The translations under genes and the position numbers were made by a program. Under the pieces are notes generated by a model. That model was not told where the DNA came from. It saw only the letters and a program-made list of their open reading frames with translations, and did not search any database. 64,000 nt of DNA from Channallabes apus. Its lineage: Eukaryota > Chordata > Actinopteri > Siluriformes > Clariidae. Numbering within the stretch: position 1 is the stretch's first letter; every line of letters begins with the position of its first letter. Positions 9,995-21,263 of this stretch are shown here, piece after piece. Location: the NCBI GenBank assembly GCA_030522415.1, contig CM060104.1, positions 10,923,501-10,987,500 on the forward strand, given 5' to 3'.

Positions 9995-10380
9995 TCAGAA
10001 AGACATATAAGAAGAGGTGTGAATGATCAACAAATCATACCAGACAAGACAAAGACCCACATAACGAGCTACATAAAAATAATGAGCCTTTCAGTCAGGT
10101 ATGTGACCTAGAAAAGTACTATAATAAAATAATTTGAGGAAAAAAGTAACTCATTTTTTTGTAGTTTATTTATAATATAGTTAACTGTAAGGCAAAATAA
10201 CTCGGATAAAAAAGCTCACTCTTACACCCTATGCATAACGTATTTGCACACATAGTGCAAAGAAAATGTTCAGATTGAGTGGAGAGTGACATAGATGATC
10301 TTACACACAGAAGGCACATTTATGGCATAAAAATAGCCATGCAAAAATAGACATTAAAGGTAAAACAAGAAAAAGAGTCT
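9995..10380 (+). repeat. Relic of the piggyBac-like family (internal part)
   Basis: Bases about 10000-10140 share an ordered set of words with 38157-38290 inside the piggyBac-like element: agacaaag, gagcc, cagtcaggtatgtgac against cagacaggtatgtgac, and a following gaggataaaat-like segment. No TTAA-flanked termini remain, so this is a fragment. The rest to 10380 is unassigned. Confidence 0.5.
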
Positions 10381-10388
10381 TAGTCTTT

Positions 10389-11790
10389 GTGCCACTCTCC
10401 TACCTGGCATTTCCATGGTGTGTTTTTGGTGCTTACCATGCACTACTTTTAGTGATTATAAACAGTGTTATAAGCAGTGTCATCTTAATACTAGTCTTAC
10501 TTGATATTAGTGCTACATTCGACACTATAGATCATAATATTCTCATAGATCGCTTACAAAATCATATAGGTATTCAGGGACAGACATTAAAATGGTTTAG
10601 ATCATACCCGTCTGATTGATACCATTTTGTAGATCTAAATGAAGAACTGTCTGGTGGAATGCCAGTGAAATATGGGGTCCCACAAGGGTCAGTTTTAGGA
10701 CCTCTACTGTTCTCAATATACATGCTTCCCTTGGGTAACATCATTAGAGGACATGGGATTAGTTTCCATTGTTATGCTGATGATACCCAGTTATACATCT
10801 CAACAAAACCAGACGAGATACCCAAGTTGTCTAGACTAACTGAATGTGTCCAGGATATAAAAGATTGGATGACCGATAACTTTCTTTTACTAAATTCAGA
10901 TAAGACAGAGATATTACTTGGCCCAAAAACCAGTACACAACAAGTCTCACAATTCAGCTTGTGTTTAGGAGGATGTACTGTTACTACCAGGTCGACAGTG
11001 AAAGAGCTGGACATAATATTAGACAGTAACTTTTCTTTTGAAAATCATATCTCCAATATCACAAAAGCATACTTTTTCCACCTTAGAAATATTGCCAAGC
11101 TTAGGAACATCTTATCCATATCTGATGCAGAAAAGCTAGCTCATGCATTCATGACCTCCAAACTGGACTATTGTAATGTCTGCACCACGCACAGCACCAC
11201 GTTCCCTCTGATCCTCCAGCACATCTCGCCTCATCCCACCATCTCTCAGGGATCGAGGGCGGCATTCATCCAGGCTCTTTTCTGTTCTGGCACCTACTGT
11301 AGGTGGTGGAATGAACTTCCTCTAGATGTCCGCACAGCAGAGACTTTGACTTCATGTCTTTAAATGATGACTCAAGATGCATCTGTTTCTCCAGTACTTG
11401 GACTACCCCCCCCACATGGATTAATGGTACATAGTTATTAACCTAGTTAACCAAGTGTAAGTATGTATTCAGTGATGTAAACTTTAAAGTACTTTTTGTA
11501 AGTCGCTCTGGATAAGAGCGTCTGCCAAATGCAACCCCAATATTATCATCCCTGCACTGGCTACCTGTTCATTTTAGAATGAATTACAAAATACTATTAC
11601 TTACATACAAGGCTTTAAATGGTTTATCTCCAGTCTTCTGATATGCTAGAATCCAACACGTTCCTTATGATCACAAAACTCTACTCCTGGTAGTTCCCAG
11701 AATATCAAAATCTACAAAAGTGGGTAGGGAATTTTCATATTTAACTCCAAAGCTTTGGAATAGCCTTCCAGACAAGCTCAGGTGCAGTTT
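10389..11790 (+). pseudogene. L2-type LINE reverse transcriptase, 5'-truncated
   Basis: The frame carries RT motifs of the CR1/L2 group: [40 protein letters not shown], and [13 protein letters not shown] with an intact catalytic ADD. A TGA at 10617-10619 interrupts it where related copies have a codon starting with C, and a foreign 3' LINE tail splits it after LDYCN (11178). Coding similarity resumes at 11543 (PILSSLHWLPVHF) and ends around KLWNSLPD. Upstream endonuclease is missing. The protein would nick DNA and prime reverse transcription of LINE RNA; it is inactive here. Confidence 0.88.
11178..11541 (+). repeat. 3' tail of a second LINE nested in the L2 copy
   Basis: The insert interrupts the L2 frame after LDYCN and replaces about 30 codons. 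It begins with a short coding relic ([20 protein letters not shown]) and ends with gtaagtcgctctggataaga-type sequence, the conserved 3' end found in several fish LINE/SINE families. No clear target-site duplication is visible. Confidence 0.7.
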
Positions 11791-12340
11791 CCCAGTTTAA
11801 AAGTAGACTCAAAATGCATCTCTTTAATCTGACATACGTACTTCATCACAGAACTTCATACTCCAGTACATTTATCCTGAATGGCAACTACGCTAATTCT
11901 TTCCACCTGTTCTTTATTTTTCAGTAAACTAAGGCCAACCCTGCGAGGATCCTGAGGCATCCAGAGAAGGAGCAGCTCCAGCTGAATTCTGCTTCATCAT
12001 GGTTTGGAGCTACACATGCTGCTCCTGTGCTCCCAGTGGTCCAGACCCCATCTGCCCTCTGCACCTGCGGACTCATCCCTGTGCTGAACTGGACTTCATG
12101 TTAATTTAAATAATTTCTGTTATATTGAACTTTCAGCTGCATAACACACATGATGTTATATAATTTATATTCGTTATCACCCAAATGAAGATGGGTTTCC
12201 TGTTGAGTCTGGTTCCTCTCAAGGTTTCTTCGTATTGCCATCTCAGGGAGTTTTTCCTTGCCACTGTCGCCTTCACCCTTGGCTTGTTCATCAGAGACAA
12301 TCTCATTATTATCTAGACACATTTTCCTCACATATACACA
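11791..12340 (+). repeat. L2 3' untranslated region
   Basis: It matches 7290-7690 (aggcatccagagaaggagca, ggtttggagctacacatgct, ggttcctctcaaggtttctt, agtttttccttgcc). The terminal GAATT repeat is missing, so the copy is cut at about 12340, where the minus-strand Rex1-like element begins. Confidence 0.8.
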
Positions 12341-12529
12341 CGAAATAGCGAGAACTCTGGATCTATAGTGCAAACATACAATAGTGCAATACAAAAATAA
12401 ACAAAAATATTGTACAAGAAAAGAACAAAAACAAATACAAACAAATAGTGCAATCAGACAATATTTAATTATGTATTGGTATGTAAATCTATGGTATGTG
12501 CAAATGTTTGAGTAGCAGCATGTTTACTG

Positions 12530-13980
12530 TCAAGAAGAAACTTCTTCTCTTTGTTGGAGATTTCTTGGTGGCAGCGTGCTGTTTATAAGCCTGACAGCCT
12601 GGGGGTAAAAACTGTCTCGCAACCTGGCAGATCTGGCTCTGATGCTGCAGAATCTCCTCTTGGATGGCAAGAGGGAGAAGAGTCTATGTGAGGGCTGGGA
12701 AGGGTCTTTCACAATGTTGCAGACCCTGTGAACTCTGCACTTGTGAAATGTGTCCTGGAGTGAGGGGAGAGGCATACCAATAATGTTTTCTGCTGTCTTC
12801 ACTATCCTCTGCAGGTGCTTGCGGTCGAATACATAGAAATTTCCATACCAGGTAGTGATGCAGCTGGTCAGAACACTTTCAATGGTGCCTCTATAGAATG
12901 TGATAAGGATAGGAAGGGGAAGGCTCGCTCTTTTCAGCTGCCGCAGGAAGTGTAATCTCTGCTGGGCTTTCTTGGTTAGAGCGGTGGTGTTTTCTGAACA
13001 TGTAAGTTCCTCATGTACTCTTTATGATCTGCACAGCTGACCCGTTGATGCTGAGTGGGAGGTGGGCAGGGTGTCCTCCTGAAGTCCACAATTATCTCTT
13101 TTCTCTTGTCAACGTTAAGAGACAGAGTTGTTTTCTCTGCACCAGTCAGACAATCGTTCCACCTCTTCTCTGTAGGCAGACTCGTCATTCCTGCTAATCA
13201 GTCCCAGCACAGTAATGTCATCCGCAAACTTGATGATGTGATTTGTGTTGTATACGGCTGTGCGGTCGTGAGTTAGCAGGGTGAAGAGCAGAGGACTGTG
13301 TACGCAGCCCTGCCGCGCTCCTGTACTCAGCGTGATGGTGTTGGAGGTGTTGCAGCCTACCCGAACTGACTGGGGCCTCTCTGTCAAGAAATCCAGAATC
13401 CAGTTGCAGACAGTTGTGTTCAGACCTAACCCATTCAGTTTCACAACCAGCTTTTGCGGGATGATCGTATTAAAGGCGGAGCTGAAATCTATGAATAACA
13501 TCGGGACATAAACTTGATGATGTGATTTGTGTTGTATACGGCTGTGCGGTCGTGAGTTAGCAGGGTGAAGAGCAGAGGACTGTGTACGCAGCCCTGCCGC
13601 GCTCCTGTACTCAGCGTGATGGTGTTGGAGGTGTTGCAGCCTACCCGAACTGACTGGGGCCTCTCTGTCAAGAAATCCAGAATCCAGTTGCAGACAGTTG
13701 TGTTCAGACCTAACCCATTCAGTTTCACAACCAGCTTTTGCGGGATGATCGTATTAAAGGCGGAGCTGAAATCTATGAATAACATCGGGACATAAGTGTC
13801 TCTTTTGTCCAGATGTGTCAGTGAAAAGTGAAGAACAAAAGATATGGCATCCTCAGTTGAAGTATTTGACCGGTATGCAAATTGAAGGGGGTCTAAAGAT
13901 GTAGGGAGATATGTCTTTATGTGCGCCATGACCAGGCGTTCAAAGCGCTTCATTATTATTGGTGTGAGCACGATGGGTCA
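12530..13980 (-). pseudogene. Rex1-like reverse transcriptase (minus copy, broken)
   Basis: Pieces read [17 protein letters not shown] and [19 protein letters not shown] (13800-13971), [18 protein letters not shown] and [16 protein letters not shown] (duplicated), [18 protein letters not shown] with intact [22 protein letters not shown], and the C-terminal IGMPLPSLQDTFHKC and DPSQPSHRLFSLLPSKRR. Between 13226 and 13793 one segment occurs twice in tandem, so the protein would contain the motif A to motif C region twice and out of register. Frame changes also occur around 12803-12975 and 13100. Confidence 0.85.
13226..13793. repeat. 284-bp tandem duplication within the Rex1-like RT
   Basis: The segment 13226-13509 is followed immediately by the same sequence at 13510-13793. 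The two copies give identical 76-residue shadow frames on the plus strand, and I saw no mismatch by eye. The complete identity implies a very recent event or an assembly artefact. Confidence 0.92.
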
Positions 13981-15430
13981 GTAGTCGTTCACGCACGTGA
14001 CTGATGACTTTTTCAGCACTGGAACGATTATGGAGGACTTCAAGCATGCTGGCACAGACTACTGACTCAGAGATAAGTTGAAGATGCCCGTTAGGACATC
14101 AGCCAGTTGTTCAGCGCATTCTCTGAGTACTCAGCCTGGAATAAGGTCGGGTCCTGCAGCCTTACGTGGATTGACTCTAGAGAGGGTCTTCTCCACATCA
14201 ACTGTAGAGAGATGGAGTACATGGTCGCTAGAGGGAGGTGTCGCTTTCCTTGTACGCTCCTTATTTTGTACATCGAAACGTGCAAAGGAGTCATTGAGCT
14301 CATCTGGTAAGGAGGGGTCGCCCTCACTGCTGCATGGGTTGGGCTTATAGTCCGTAATGGCCTGAATGCCCTGCCACATGCGACGTGTGTCCCCGATGCT
14401 GTTGAAGTGCTCGTTGATCCTCTGCCTATAGTTCCACTTCGCTCTACTCACTGCACGAGACAGGTTGACTCTGGCAACCCTAAGGGAAGCCTTGTCTCCA
14501 GAGCGGAAGGCTGCATTTCTGACCTTTAGCACTTTTCTCGACATCCAGGGCTTTTGGTTGGCTCTCACGGTGATGTCCTTGGAGACGGTAACATCTTCTG
14601 TGCACTTTGAGATGTAACTAGTCACAGAGTGTGTATACTCCTCCAGGTTGATTGAATCACCATTTTTTTGCAGCCTCCCTGAAAAAAGTCCCAGTCAGTT
14701 GAATCAAAGCAGTCTTGGAGAGACGAAACAGCTCCAACTGGCCACACTCTGATGTTCTTGATAGCTGGTTTGGAGCGTTTTAGCAGGAACTTGTATGCAG
14801 GGACCATGAACACACTGATGTGGTCCGAATTACAGAGGTGGGGGTGGGGGCAGTTTCCCCCTCTGGTAGCAAAATTCACATGCTGGTAGAACTTTGGTAG
14901 AACTGACTTATTGAACTGAATTATGAGAAATGCCTCGAGGTGCGTAGTTTCTAGCTTGCTGATAATTTTGTACAACTCGGCTAGCGCCTGGTTAGCATTT
15001 TAGCTAGGCGGGAGGTACATGCTGATCACCATTACGCAGCTGTACTCTCTCTCACCATTTCACGGATAAGACTTCAATCAGTGGGGAACAGTGTCGCATG
15101 GTGACGGCAGGGTTTGCACACCATTCTCTGTTTACATACGCACAGTCCCTCACCAAGAGTCTTACTGGACAAGGAGGCATCTCTGTCCGCTCGGAAGCTG
15201 GTCAGTCCGTCGAGCTGGATAGCCGAATCGGCGATGTTATCCTGCAGCCATGTCTCAGTAAAAATAAAAACACAACAGTATCTCATTTCCCTCTGGTTCC
15301 CGAGTTGCATCTTGATGTAATCCAGCTTATTATCTAGTGATCGGACATTTGTGAGTAGAACGGATGGCAACGCAGGTGTGGTGGGGTTAGCCTTTAGCCT
15401 CGTGCTAACACCGCCACGCTTGCCTCGCTT
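13981..15430 (-). pseudogene. Rex1-like endonuclease and linker (minus copy, broken)
   Basis: Minus-strand frames give LPSVLLTNVRSLDNKLDYIK and FTETWLQDNIADSAIQLDG (15170-15370; exonuclease-endonuclease-phosphatase fold motifs), NFATRGGN and NSDHISVFM (14800-14900), the linker FDSTDWDFF, and [20 protein letters not shown] to [13 protein letters not shown] (14131-14625). The order matches the 18.0-19.4 kb copy. A block with the GDFN motif is missing or scrambled around 14980-15070. Several stops and frameshifts are present. Confidence 0.82.
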
Positions 15431-15490
15431 CTGCTTCCAATTGCAGCGCTTGCGTTTCAGCCAGCTTCACTGCTCCGTCCGCTGAAGTAA

Positions 15491-16314
15491 ACAAAGGCTG
15501 CGGAGTGTCTCAGTCAGTTTGCTGGGGAATTCTACACAGTGTTTTCGAAACCTGAGCAAGGTTCATCGCTCTAAACCGTACATGTGTGTTCCACTCACTG
15601 CATGAAAAGAGGACTATCTGTACTAGGAAACTCCTGTATAAGTATCTACAAGTACCACTGAGCGTATACATCAAATTCCACCAAGCTAGGATACTTCCGG
15701 ATTGATACCAATTCGGATGCATCTTGCTGATGAATCTTTCCATGGTACAGCCATTTGTTGCAATGGCAAATAATCCACTCAAGGATTTTGTCAGAAGACA
15801 GTCACACCTCAAGCCCCATTTGCATTTTACACCTTTGTCCAACTCTGCTCTTCCCTATTGGTTTCTTATCTCAACATTGATTAGCTGTTTTTAAAAAAAC
15901 ACTCCCAAAACCCTGACATCTATTGGGACATTACCCAGTCACTACTTTTTATTTACATTAACCCAACCCAAGCCCTCATAACTTAGTGACTTGATTGGTT
16001 ATTGGGCAGGTATGTAGATAGACCCTATCCAACCCCCCCCCACCCCCACATACACACACAATACTATATATCCCTCACATCCTTTAAAAAATGACAGTTG
16101 AATTGATTAATAATTTTTTTATTAAAATCAAACCAAACACTAAGGTATACAAAGCAAAGTAAGAATAATGAAAAAAAAACATAAAATATGGAAAAAATGA
16201 ACAAATGTGCATTTATGAAGGTGGAATTAAATTAAATGCAATACAAAACAAACATGCACCGGTGCTTGTTAGATATCCAAAATAAATGTCCTTCTAGCTT
16301 GGTCCCATTAGATA
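15491..16314. other. No feature recognised
   Basis: I see no coding pattern. There is a C-rich run near 16034-16050 and A-rich low complexity at 16160-16200. Confidence 0.5.
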
Positions 16315-16435
16315 TTACACACTGACGGCATGGCACGCAATGGCATTCTCCTCATCGGACATCAGTTCCAGTATTGCAGTCAGCCACAGTTCTCTCTGCA
16401 TCTGTTTGAACGACCCAACACCTGGACTCCAGCAA
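16315..16435 (-). CDS. Possible terminal coding exon of the orphan spliced cluster
   Basis: On the minus strand an acceptor-like ttttgcag ends at 16436 and is followed by an open frame (SPGVGSFKQMQREL, then LELMSDEENAIACHAVSV) that ends in TAA at 16315-16317. The frame phase requires a preceding exon ending two bases into a codon, but the nearest block upstream (16539-16628) ends in its own stop. So either it belongs to an alternative transcript or the cluster is a decayed gene. I do not recognise the protein. Confidence 0.3.
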
Positions 16436-16538
16436 CTGCAAAACACACCATATGTTACACTCAGAGATTCACCCTAAAAACACTCAGAGATATACCGAAC
16501 TTAATATATAGATGAATTTGTACACTTACTTATCTTTG

Positions 16539-17310
16539 TCAGTTTTTAGCCCCTGTCTTAATGGAGTCTCTTAGCTGAGACTTTCCTGGCCGAGACAAAG
16601 AGTATTTCCTCTGCAATGTCTCATAGTCCTGTAACATGCTGGATTAAAAAAATCAGGTAAGTGACAGAAACAATTAAAATTATTAGAGGGACAAAAATAA
16701 AGGGACATGAAAATAATTACAATAACAATTTCTGATTAACCTTTATACACTCGGAGTCTGCATCTGCAAAAGTCATCTTTAATTCCTCCAGCAGATATGT
16801 CATCACTGCCTGATTATAAAGTAAACTTATTCTGTGTGGAAAGAGAGTAGTATCATTACTTACATTTAAAATGATGGATTTGTGGATCATATTTATGTGG
16901 GTTGTTTTCTGAATTATGGAGGCTCCTTACAGCTTCCTGTAATGTTGAATTTAAAATGCTTTAATACATACATTTGTAAACAACATCGTATAATTCAGAC
17001 GTGACAAACTTTTAAATATGCTGGACACCTACAACAATACAAGTAACAAAAAGTAGATGTGTAGCCAAATGCTTAGGCTAACTTAGCAAGGTATAATTTA
17101 CTACTGTATTGTCAGGTAACATACCTCAACTTACATAGCTCAACTTACCGCAATGCCGACGTTATCCATGCTTTTAGCTCTTTTATGCACATGCCTTGAC
17201 TCTTCCTGCAGTCTTCTCTCATCAAACTTGCGCTCAAATGCATCAAGACACTGGATAACCTCTTTGAGAAGAGCAGTGTGTGCAGCTTGCTTTTCCTTCA
17301 AACACTCAAG
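16539..17310 (-). CDS. Orphan cluster of three in-phase, splice-bounded coding blocks
   Basis: Three minus-strand blocks keep phase 0 and have plausible splice sites. Block 1, 17310-17149: acceptor ctattcag, 54 codons (LECLKEKQAAHTALLKEVIQ, then an acidic/basic helical stretch to MDNVGIA), donor GCG|GTAAGT. Block 2, 16809-16741: acceptor ataatcag, 23 codons (AVMTYLLEELKMTFADADSE), donor AAG|GTTAAT. Block 3, 16628-16539: acceptor gttacag, 29 codons and TGA (DYETLQRKYSLSRPGKSQLR). Block 1 looks like a coiled coil. If translation starts in block 1, an ATG at 17328 is in frame. The protein is unknown to me; it could be a small host gene, a captured gene fragment, or the accessory ORF of a DNA transposon. 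The low GC and short blocks mean chance cannot be excluded. Confidence 0.38.
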
Positions 17311-17730
17311 CTGAATAGACACAGACACACCATGGCTAATCCCCCCACCCGGCTATGATAAGAAGGACAGCACTTCTTCCTGCTAGTCATTAACTTTACA
17401 CCTCACAGCCATCACCTCTCACTGCTAGGTGTGAGGATTCCTAGAAAGTTTCACCGATTCCCGCATATATCCACATACATGGGGTACAGATGTCGCCTTT
17501 AAGACTGCGCGTGTTTTCCCGCGAGAGGCCGCAATTTAGCGTGCGGCGTGCTGCAACTTGCCGGAGGCAACATTCAGGAATTTAAAATAAATGTGTTGTG
17601 CTTCACTGAATATCCGCCAGATGGCGCATTGAAGGACTTTATCTAAAGGCTGGACCTAGTACAAATGAATTGTGTATAAGGTTAACCGTTAACCTAAAAC
17701 AATATTGTTTCCAATGCTGTAGCAAACATG
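17311..17730. other. No gene seen; GC-rich patch
   Basis: Bases 17505-17570 are relatively GC-rich (gcgcgtgttttcccgcgaga) and lie upstream, on the minus strand, of the orphan coding blocks. That would suit a promoter for them, but there is no motif I can name. Confidence 0.35.
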
Positions 17731-17741
17731 AAGATGGCGCC
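17731..17741 (+). promoter_or_regulatory. Possible YY1-like site at LINE 5' end
   Basis: The motif aagatggcgcc resembles the YY1 core (AAGATGGCG) that marks transcription starts in several LINE families. Its place at the apparent first base of the element supports this, but it is an inference from one motif. Confidence 0.35.
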
Positions 17742-17801
17742 GGTGAGGTCGGCTGCCGTCACGACTGCTCCGACCACCTTTTCTTTGTTTTTGTTCTTTA
17801 A

Positions 17802-19376
17802 GTTAGTTTTCAGTGTTTTAAAATCAGCAAAATCATCACCATTGAGTACATTAGGTATGATAGAGACACTCTTGTTTCTATTGGTATACAATGTACTCAC
17901 AATTCGACGTTTTTAACTCCGGATCCGAGCTGGCTGAGTGAGATCCAGAGGGAGAACAATGGACGCGATGCGAAGCGGAGGCCTCGAGGGAGACGAGCTG
18001 GCGTGAGGAATAGGCTCAAAGCCCATGCACACCGCACACCTCTGCCTAGCATCCTGCTCGCCAACGTCCAGTCACTGGAGAACAAACTTGATGACCTCAG
18101 GGCCAGGATAAAGTTCCAGAGAGACATTCGGGACTGCAATCTCCTCTGCTTTACCGAGACATGGCTGAACCCAGCGGTGCCAGACCACGCCATCCAGCCA
18201 GCCGAGTTCTTCTCGGTTCACCGCATGGACAGGACGCGGGACTCGGGGAAGTCAAGAGGAGGCGGCGTGTGCTTAATGGTGAACAACAGCTGGTGCAACA
18301 GCGCGAGCGTTGTTCCTCTTACACGCTCCTGCACACCAAACCTGGAACTACTGTCCATCATGTGTCGTCCTTTTTATCTTCCACGAGAGTTCACATCGGT
18401 CATAATCAGTGCCGTTTACATCCCACCACAAGCAGACACTGAAACTGCCTTATGCGAGCTGCATGAGGCGCTCACACAGCACCAGACACAACACCGGGAC
18501 GCTGCGCTCATTGTGGCGGGGGACTTTAATAGTGCCAACCTCAAACGCGCAGCGCCGAACTTTTATCAGCACATCACCTGCCCCACCAGGGGCGAAAGGA
18601 CACTGGACCATTGTTATACCACGGTCAAAGACGGTTACAAGGCACAATCTCGTCCAGCGTTTGGTAAATCCGACCACGCCGCCATCTTCCTCATGCCAAA
18701 ATATAAACAAAGGCTGAAACAGGAAGTTCCGGTTCAGAGGGAGGTCGCGCGCTGGACGGACCAATCAGTGGCCGCGTTACAGGACACACTCGATGACGCA
18801 GACTGGGACATGTTCAGAAACAGCTCCGATGATGACGTCAGCGTGTTTACGGAAGCAGTTGTGGGATTTATTGGGAAGCTAGTAGACGATACGGTGGAGA
18901 AAAAGACTATCAGAACGTTTCCCAACCAGAAGCCGTGGGTGGATAAAACCATCCGCGACGCTCTGAGATCTCGCACAGCTGCCTACAACACGGGACTTGC
19001 GTCGGGGGACATGGAACCGTACAAGGCTGCGTCATACAACGTCTGGAAGGCGGTGAAAGAGGCGAAGCAGCGCTACGGGAGAAAACTAGAGTCACAGCTT
19101 CAACAGAGTGACTCTAGGAGCCTGTGGCAGGGACTGAGAACAATAACGGATTATAAAGCACCAACATCCGGTATGACGAACGCGGACACGACTCTGGCAG
19201 ACGAGCTCAACACCTTCTATGCTCGCTTCGAGGCTGCAGCTAAAGACGCTAGCGATGCTAATGCTAACGGCGCTAATTCTAATGGCGCTAATGCTAGCGG
19301 CGCTAACGGCTGCAGACAGGAATACACTGCCAGCACCGGGAACGCGCTCATCATCTCCGAGCCTTCAAGAGAGTGA
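17802..19376 (+). pseudogene. Rex1-like LINE endonuclease and linker
   Basis: The frame is open from the stop at 17799-17801 to the TGA at 19374-19376. No ATG occurs before the coding similarity; the apparent start at 18003 is a GTG, so translation start is unclear. The endonuclease has LPSILLANVQSLENKLDDLR, LCFTETWLNPAVPDHAIQ (catalytic Glu), VAGDFNSANLKR and KSDHAAIFLMP, all conserved. A linker with KPWVDKTIRDALRSRTAAYN follows, ending with an imperfect run of Asn-Gly-Ala codons (about 19255-19310). The frame ends just before [13 protein letters not shown] of the RT, which is in another frame; relatives have one continuous protein. So a single small indel near 19340-19376 split it. Confidence 0.85.
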
Positions 19377-20728
19377 ACACCAGGAAAGCAGCAGGACCAG
19401 ACGGCATCTCAGGCCGTATCGTCAGATCCTGCGCAGACCAGCTAGCACCTGTGTTCACTGAGATATTCAACATCTCCTTATCTCAGTCGATGATCCCCAC
19501 GTGCTTCAAAGAGCCCATCATTGTTCCTGTCCCGAAGAAACCACATCCTGCTTCCCTCAATGACTATCGCCCTGTAGCCCTCACCTCAGTAGTGATGAAG
19601 TGCTTTGAACGCCTTATCAGAGACTTCATCATTTCTTCACTACCCGACACACTGGACCCACTACAGTTTGCATACCGTCAGAACCGCTCCACAGACGATG
19701 CAATCTCTCATCTCCTCCACACATCACTCACTCACCTGGACACTAGGAAAGGGAATTATGTTAAAATGCTCTTCATCAACTACAGCTCTGCTTTTAACAC
19801 CATAATTCCCTCCACACTCACCACCAAGCTGGAGCACCTGGGACTCAGCTCATCTATATGTCAGTGGATCTCCAATTTTCTGACTGGCAGACCACAGGCA
19901 GTAAGAATGGGCGGACATGTCTCAGCTACACTCACTCTCAGCACTGGAGCCCCCCAGGGTTGTGTTCTGAGCCCCCTGCTGTACTCTTTGTACACCCACG
20001 ACTGCGTGGCCACTACCAACTACACCTCCATCATCAAGTTTGCTGACGACACCGTCGTGGTCGGACTGATCACCAACAATGATGAGTCGGACTACCTAGA
20101 GGAGATTGGAAATCTGGAGAACTGGTGCCAGAGGAACAATCTCCTCCTGAACGTCAGTAAGACAAAGGAGCTGATAGTGGACTTTAGTACAAAGCAGGAG
20201 AGGAACTACCAGACCCCCGTCATCAACAGGAGCCCAGTGGAGAGAGTGGACAGCTTCAGATACCTCGGTGTTCACATCACGCAGGACCTGTCATGGTCCT
20301 GTCACATCAACACCGTGGTGAAAAAAGCCCGGCAGCGTCTGTACCACCTCAGATGCTTGAGAGACTTTAGACTGCCCTCCAAGGTGCTCAGGAACTTCTA
20401 CTCCTGCACCATAGAGAGCATCCTGACGGGAAACATCACGACCTGGTTCGGGAACAGCACCATGCAGGACAGACGAGCTCTACAGAGGGTGGTGCGATCA
20501 GCCGAGCGCATCATCCGCACTGAGCTCTCTGACCTGCACTCGATCTACAGCAAGCGGTGCTGGACTAAGGCCAGGAAGATCATGAAGGACCTCAGTCACC
20601 CCAGTAATGGACTGTTCTCTTTGTCTGGGAAGCGATTCCGCTCCCTAAAGGCCAGCACAGAGAGGCTGAGGAGGAGCTTCTTCCTGCAGGCGATAAGCTC
20701 TCTCAATCACACCTCCACACAGGACTAA
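19373..20728 (+). pseudogene. Rex1-like LINE reverse transcriptase with motif A Asp changed to Asn
   Basis: An open frame of about 450 codons starts at the split point ([20 protein letters not shown]) and contains [90 protein letters not shown] and the C-terminal [20 protein letters not shown]. In the sister copies motif A reads FIDFSSAFN; here codon 19778-19780 is AAC (Asn) instead of GAC, so the metal-binding Asp is lost while the ADD of motif C is intact. Apart from that change the frame is clean. The copy should therefore be catalytically dead as well as frameshifted. Confidence 0.88.
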
Positions 20729-21140
20729 TAACATCTTTTTAAGTTCACAACACGCACTGGACAATCATGGACACATTCATACACACTTGCACTAAATATT
20801 TATACATCTGGACAATTGCACATGTCACTTTCATTAGTCACCTTTTATGCATATTTGCACAACCACTGACACTTTAAATTCTATATACATATATACTCTA
20901 TCTACCCTATATTTCTATATTTTGCAATATTTTATTATGCCCTTATTGTACAGTTAATTTTACTAGTTAAATTTATTTCTTTAGTATTTCCTTTTTATTG
21001 ATAATTTATTTTACGTAGAAGCTTTTATTCTCTTTTTAAGGTCACTGGCGGTCGTGTAAGCATTTCACTGCATATTATACTGTGTATGACTGTGTATGTG
21101 ACAAATAAAATTAGAATTTGTATTTGAATTTGATTTGAAT
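20729..21140 (+). repeat. Rex1-like 3' untranslated region and tail
   Basis: Non-coding sequence following the TAA at 20726-20728. It ends with cgtgtaagcatttcactgca, a tgtgacaaataaaatt segment and a tail of TTTGAATT-like units, as expected for the template end used in target-primed reverse transcription. Confidence 0.75.
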
Positions 21141-21263
21141 TTTATTTTGTTTTACAACAGATATTTCATAATGAACGTGTGTATATGTTCTTCATGTTAT
21201 TTTCATAATGATGAGAATTCGTGCTTTAAAATTTTCTTATATAGTTTTTGTAATGCCTTAACA

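Larger units (their letters stand above)
12341..15490 (-). mobile_element. Rex1-like LINE, decayed but almost full length
   Basis: Minus-strand fragments cover, in order, the 5' basic leader, endonuclease, linker, RT and C-terminus of a Rex1/Babar-like (CR1-group) LINE. The RT contains [14 protein letters not shown]; as far as I recall FSSAFNT is the motif that classical Rex1 primers target. The 3' untranslated part (12341-12530) is A-rich on the plus strand. A 284-bp tandem duplication at 13226-13793 and several frameshifts make it non-functional. Confidence 0.82.
17731..21140 (+). mobile_element. Rex1-like LINE, nearly full length
   Basis: The copy runs from a CpG-rich 5' leader starting aagatggcgcc at 17731 through endonuclease and RT coding parts to a 3' end (aagcatttcactgcat ... 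gtgacaaataaaatt) with a short TTTGAATT-type tandem tail at 21110-21140. It is about 3.4 kb. The protein is split by one frameshift near 19340-19376 and the first catalytic Asp of RT is changed. No convincing target-site duplication was found. Confidence 0.85.
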
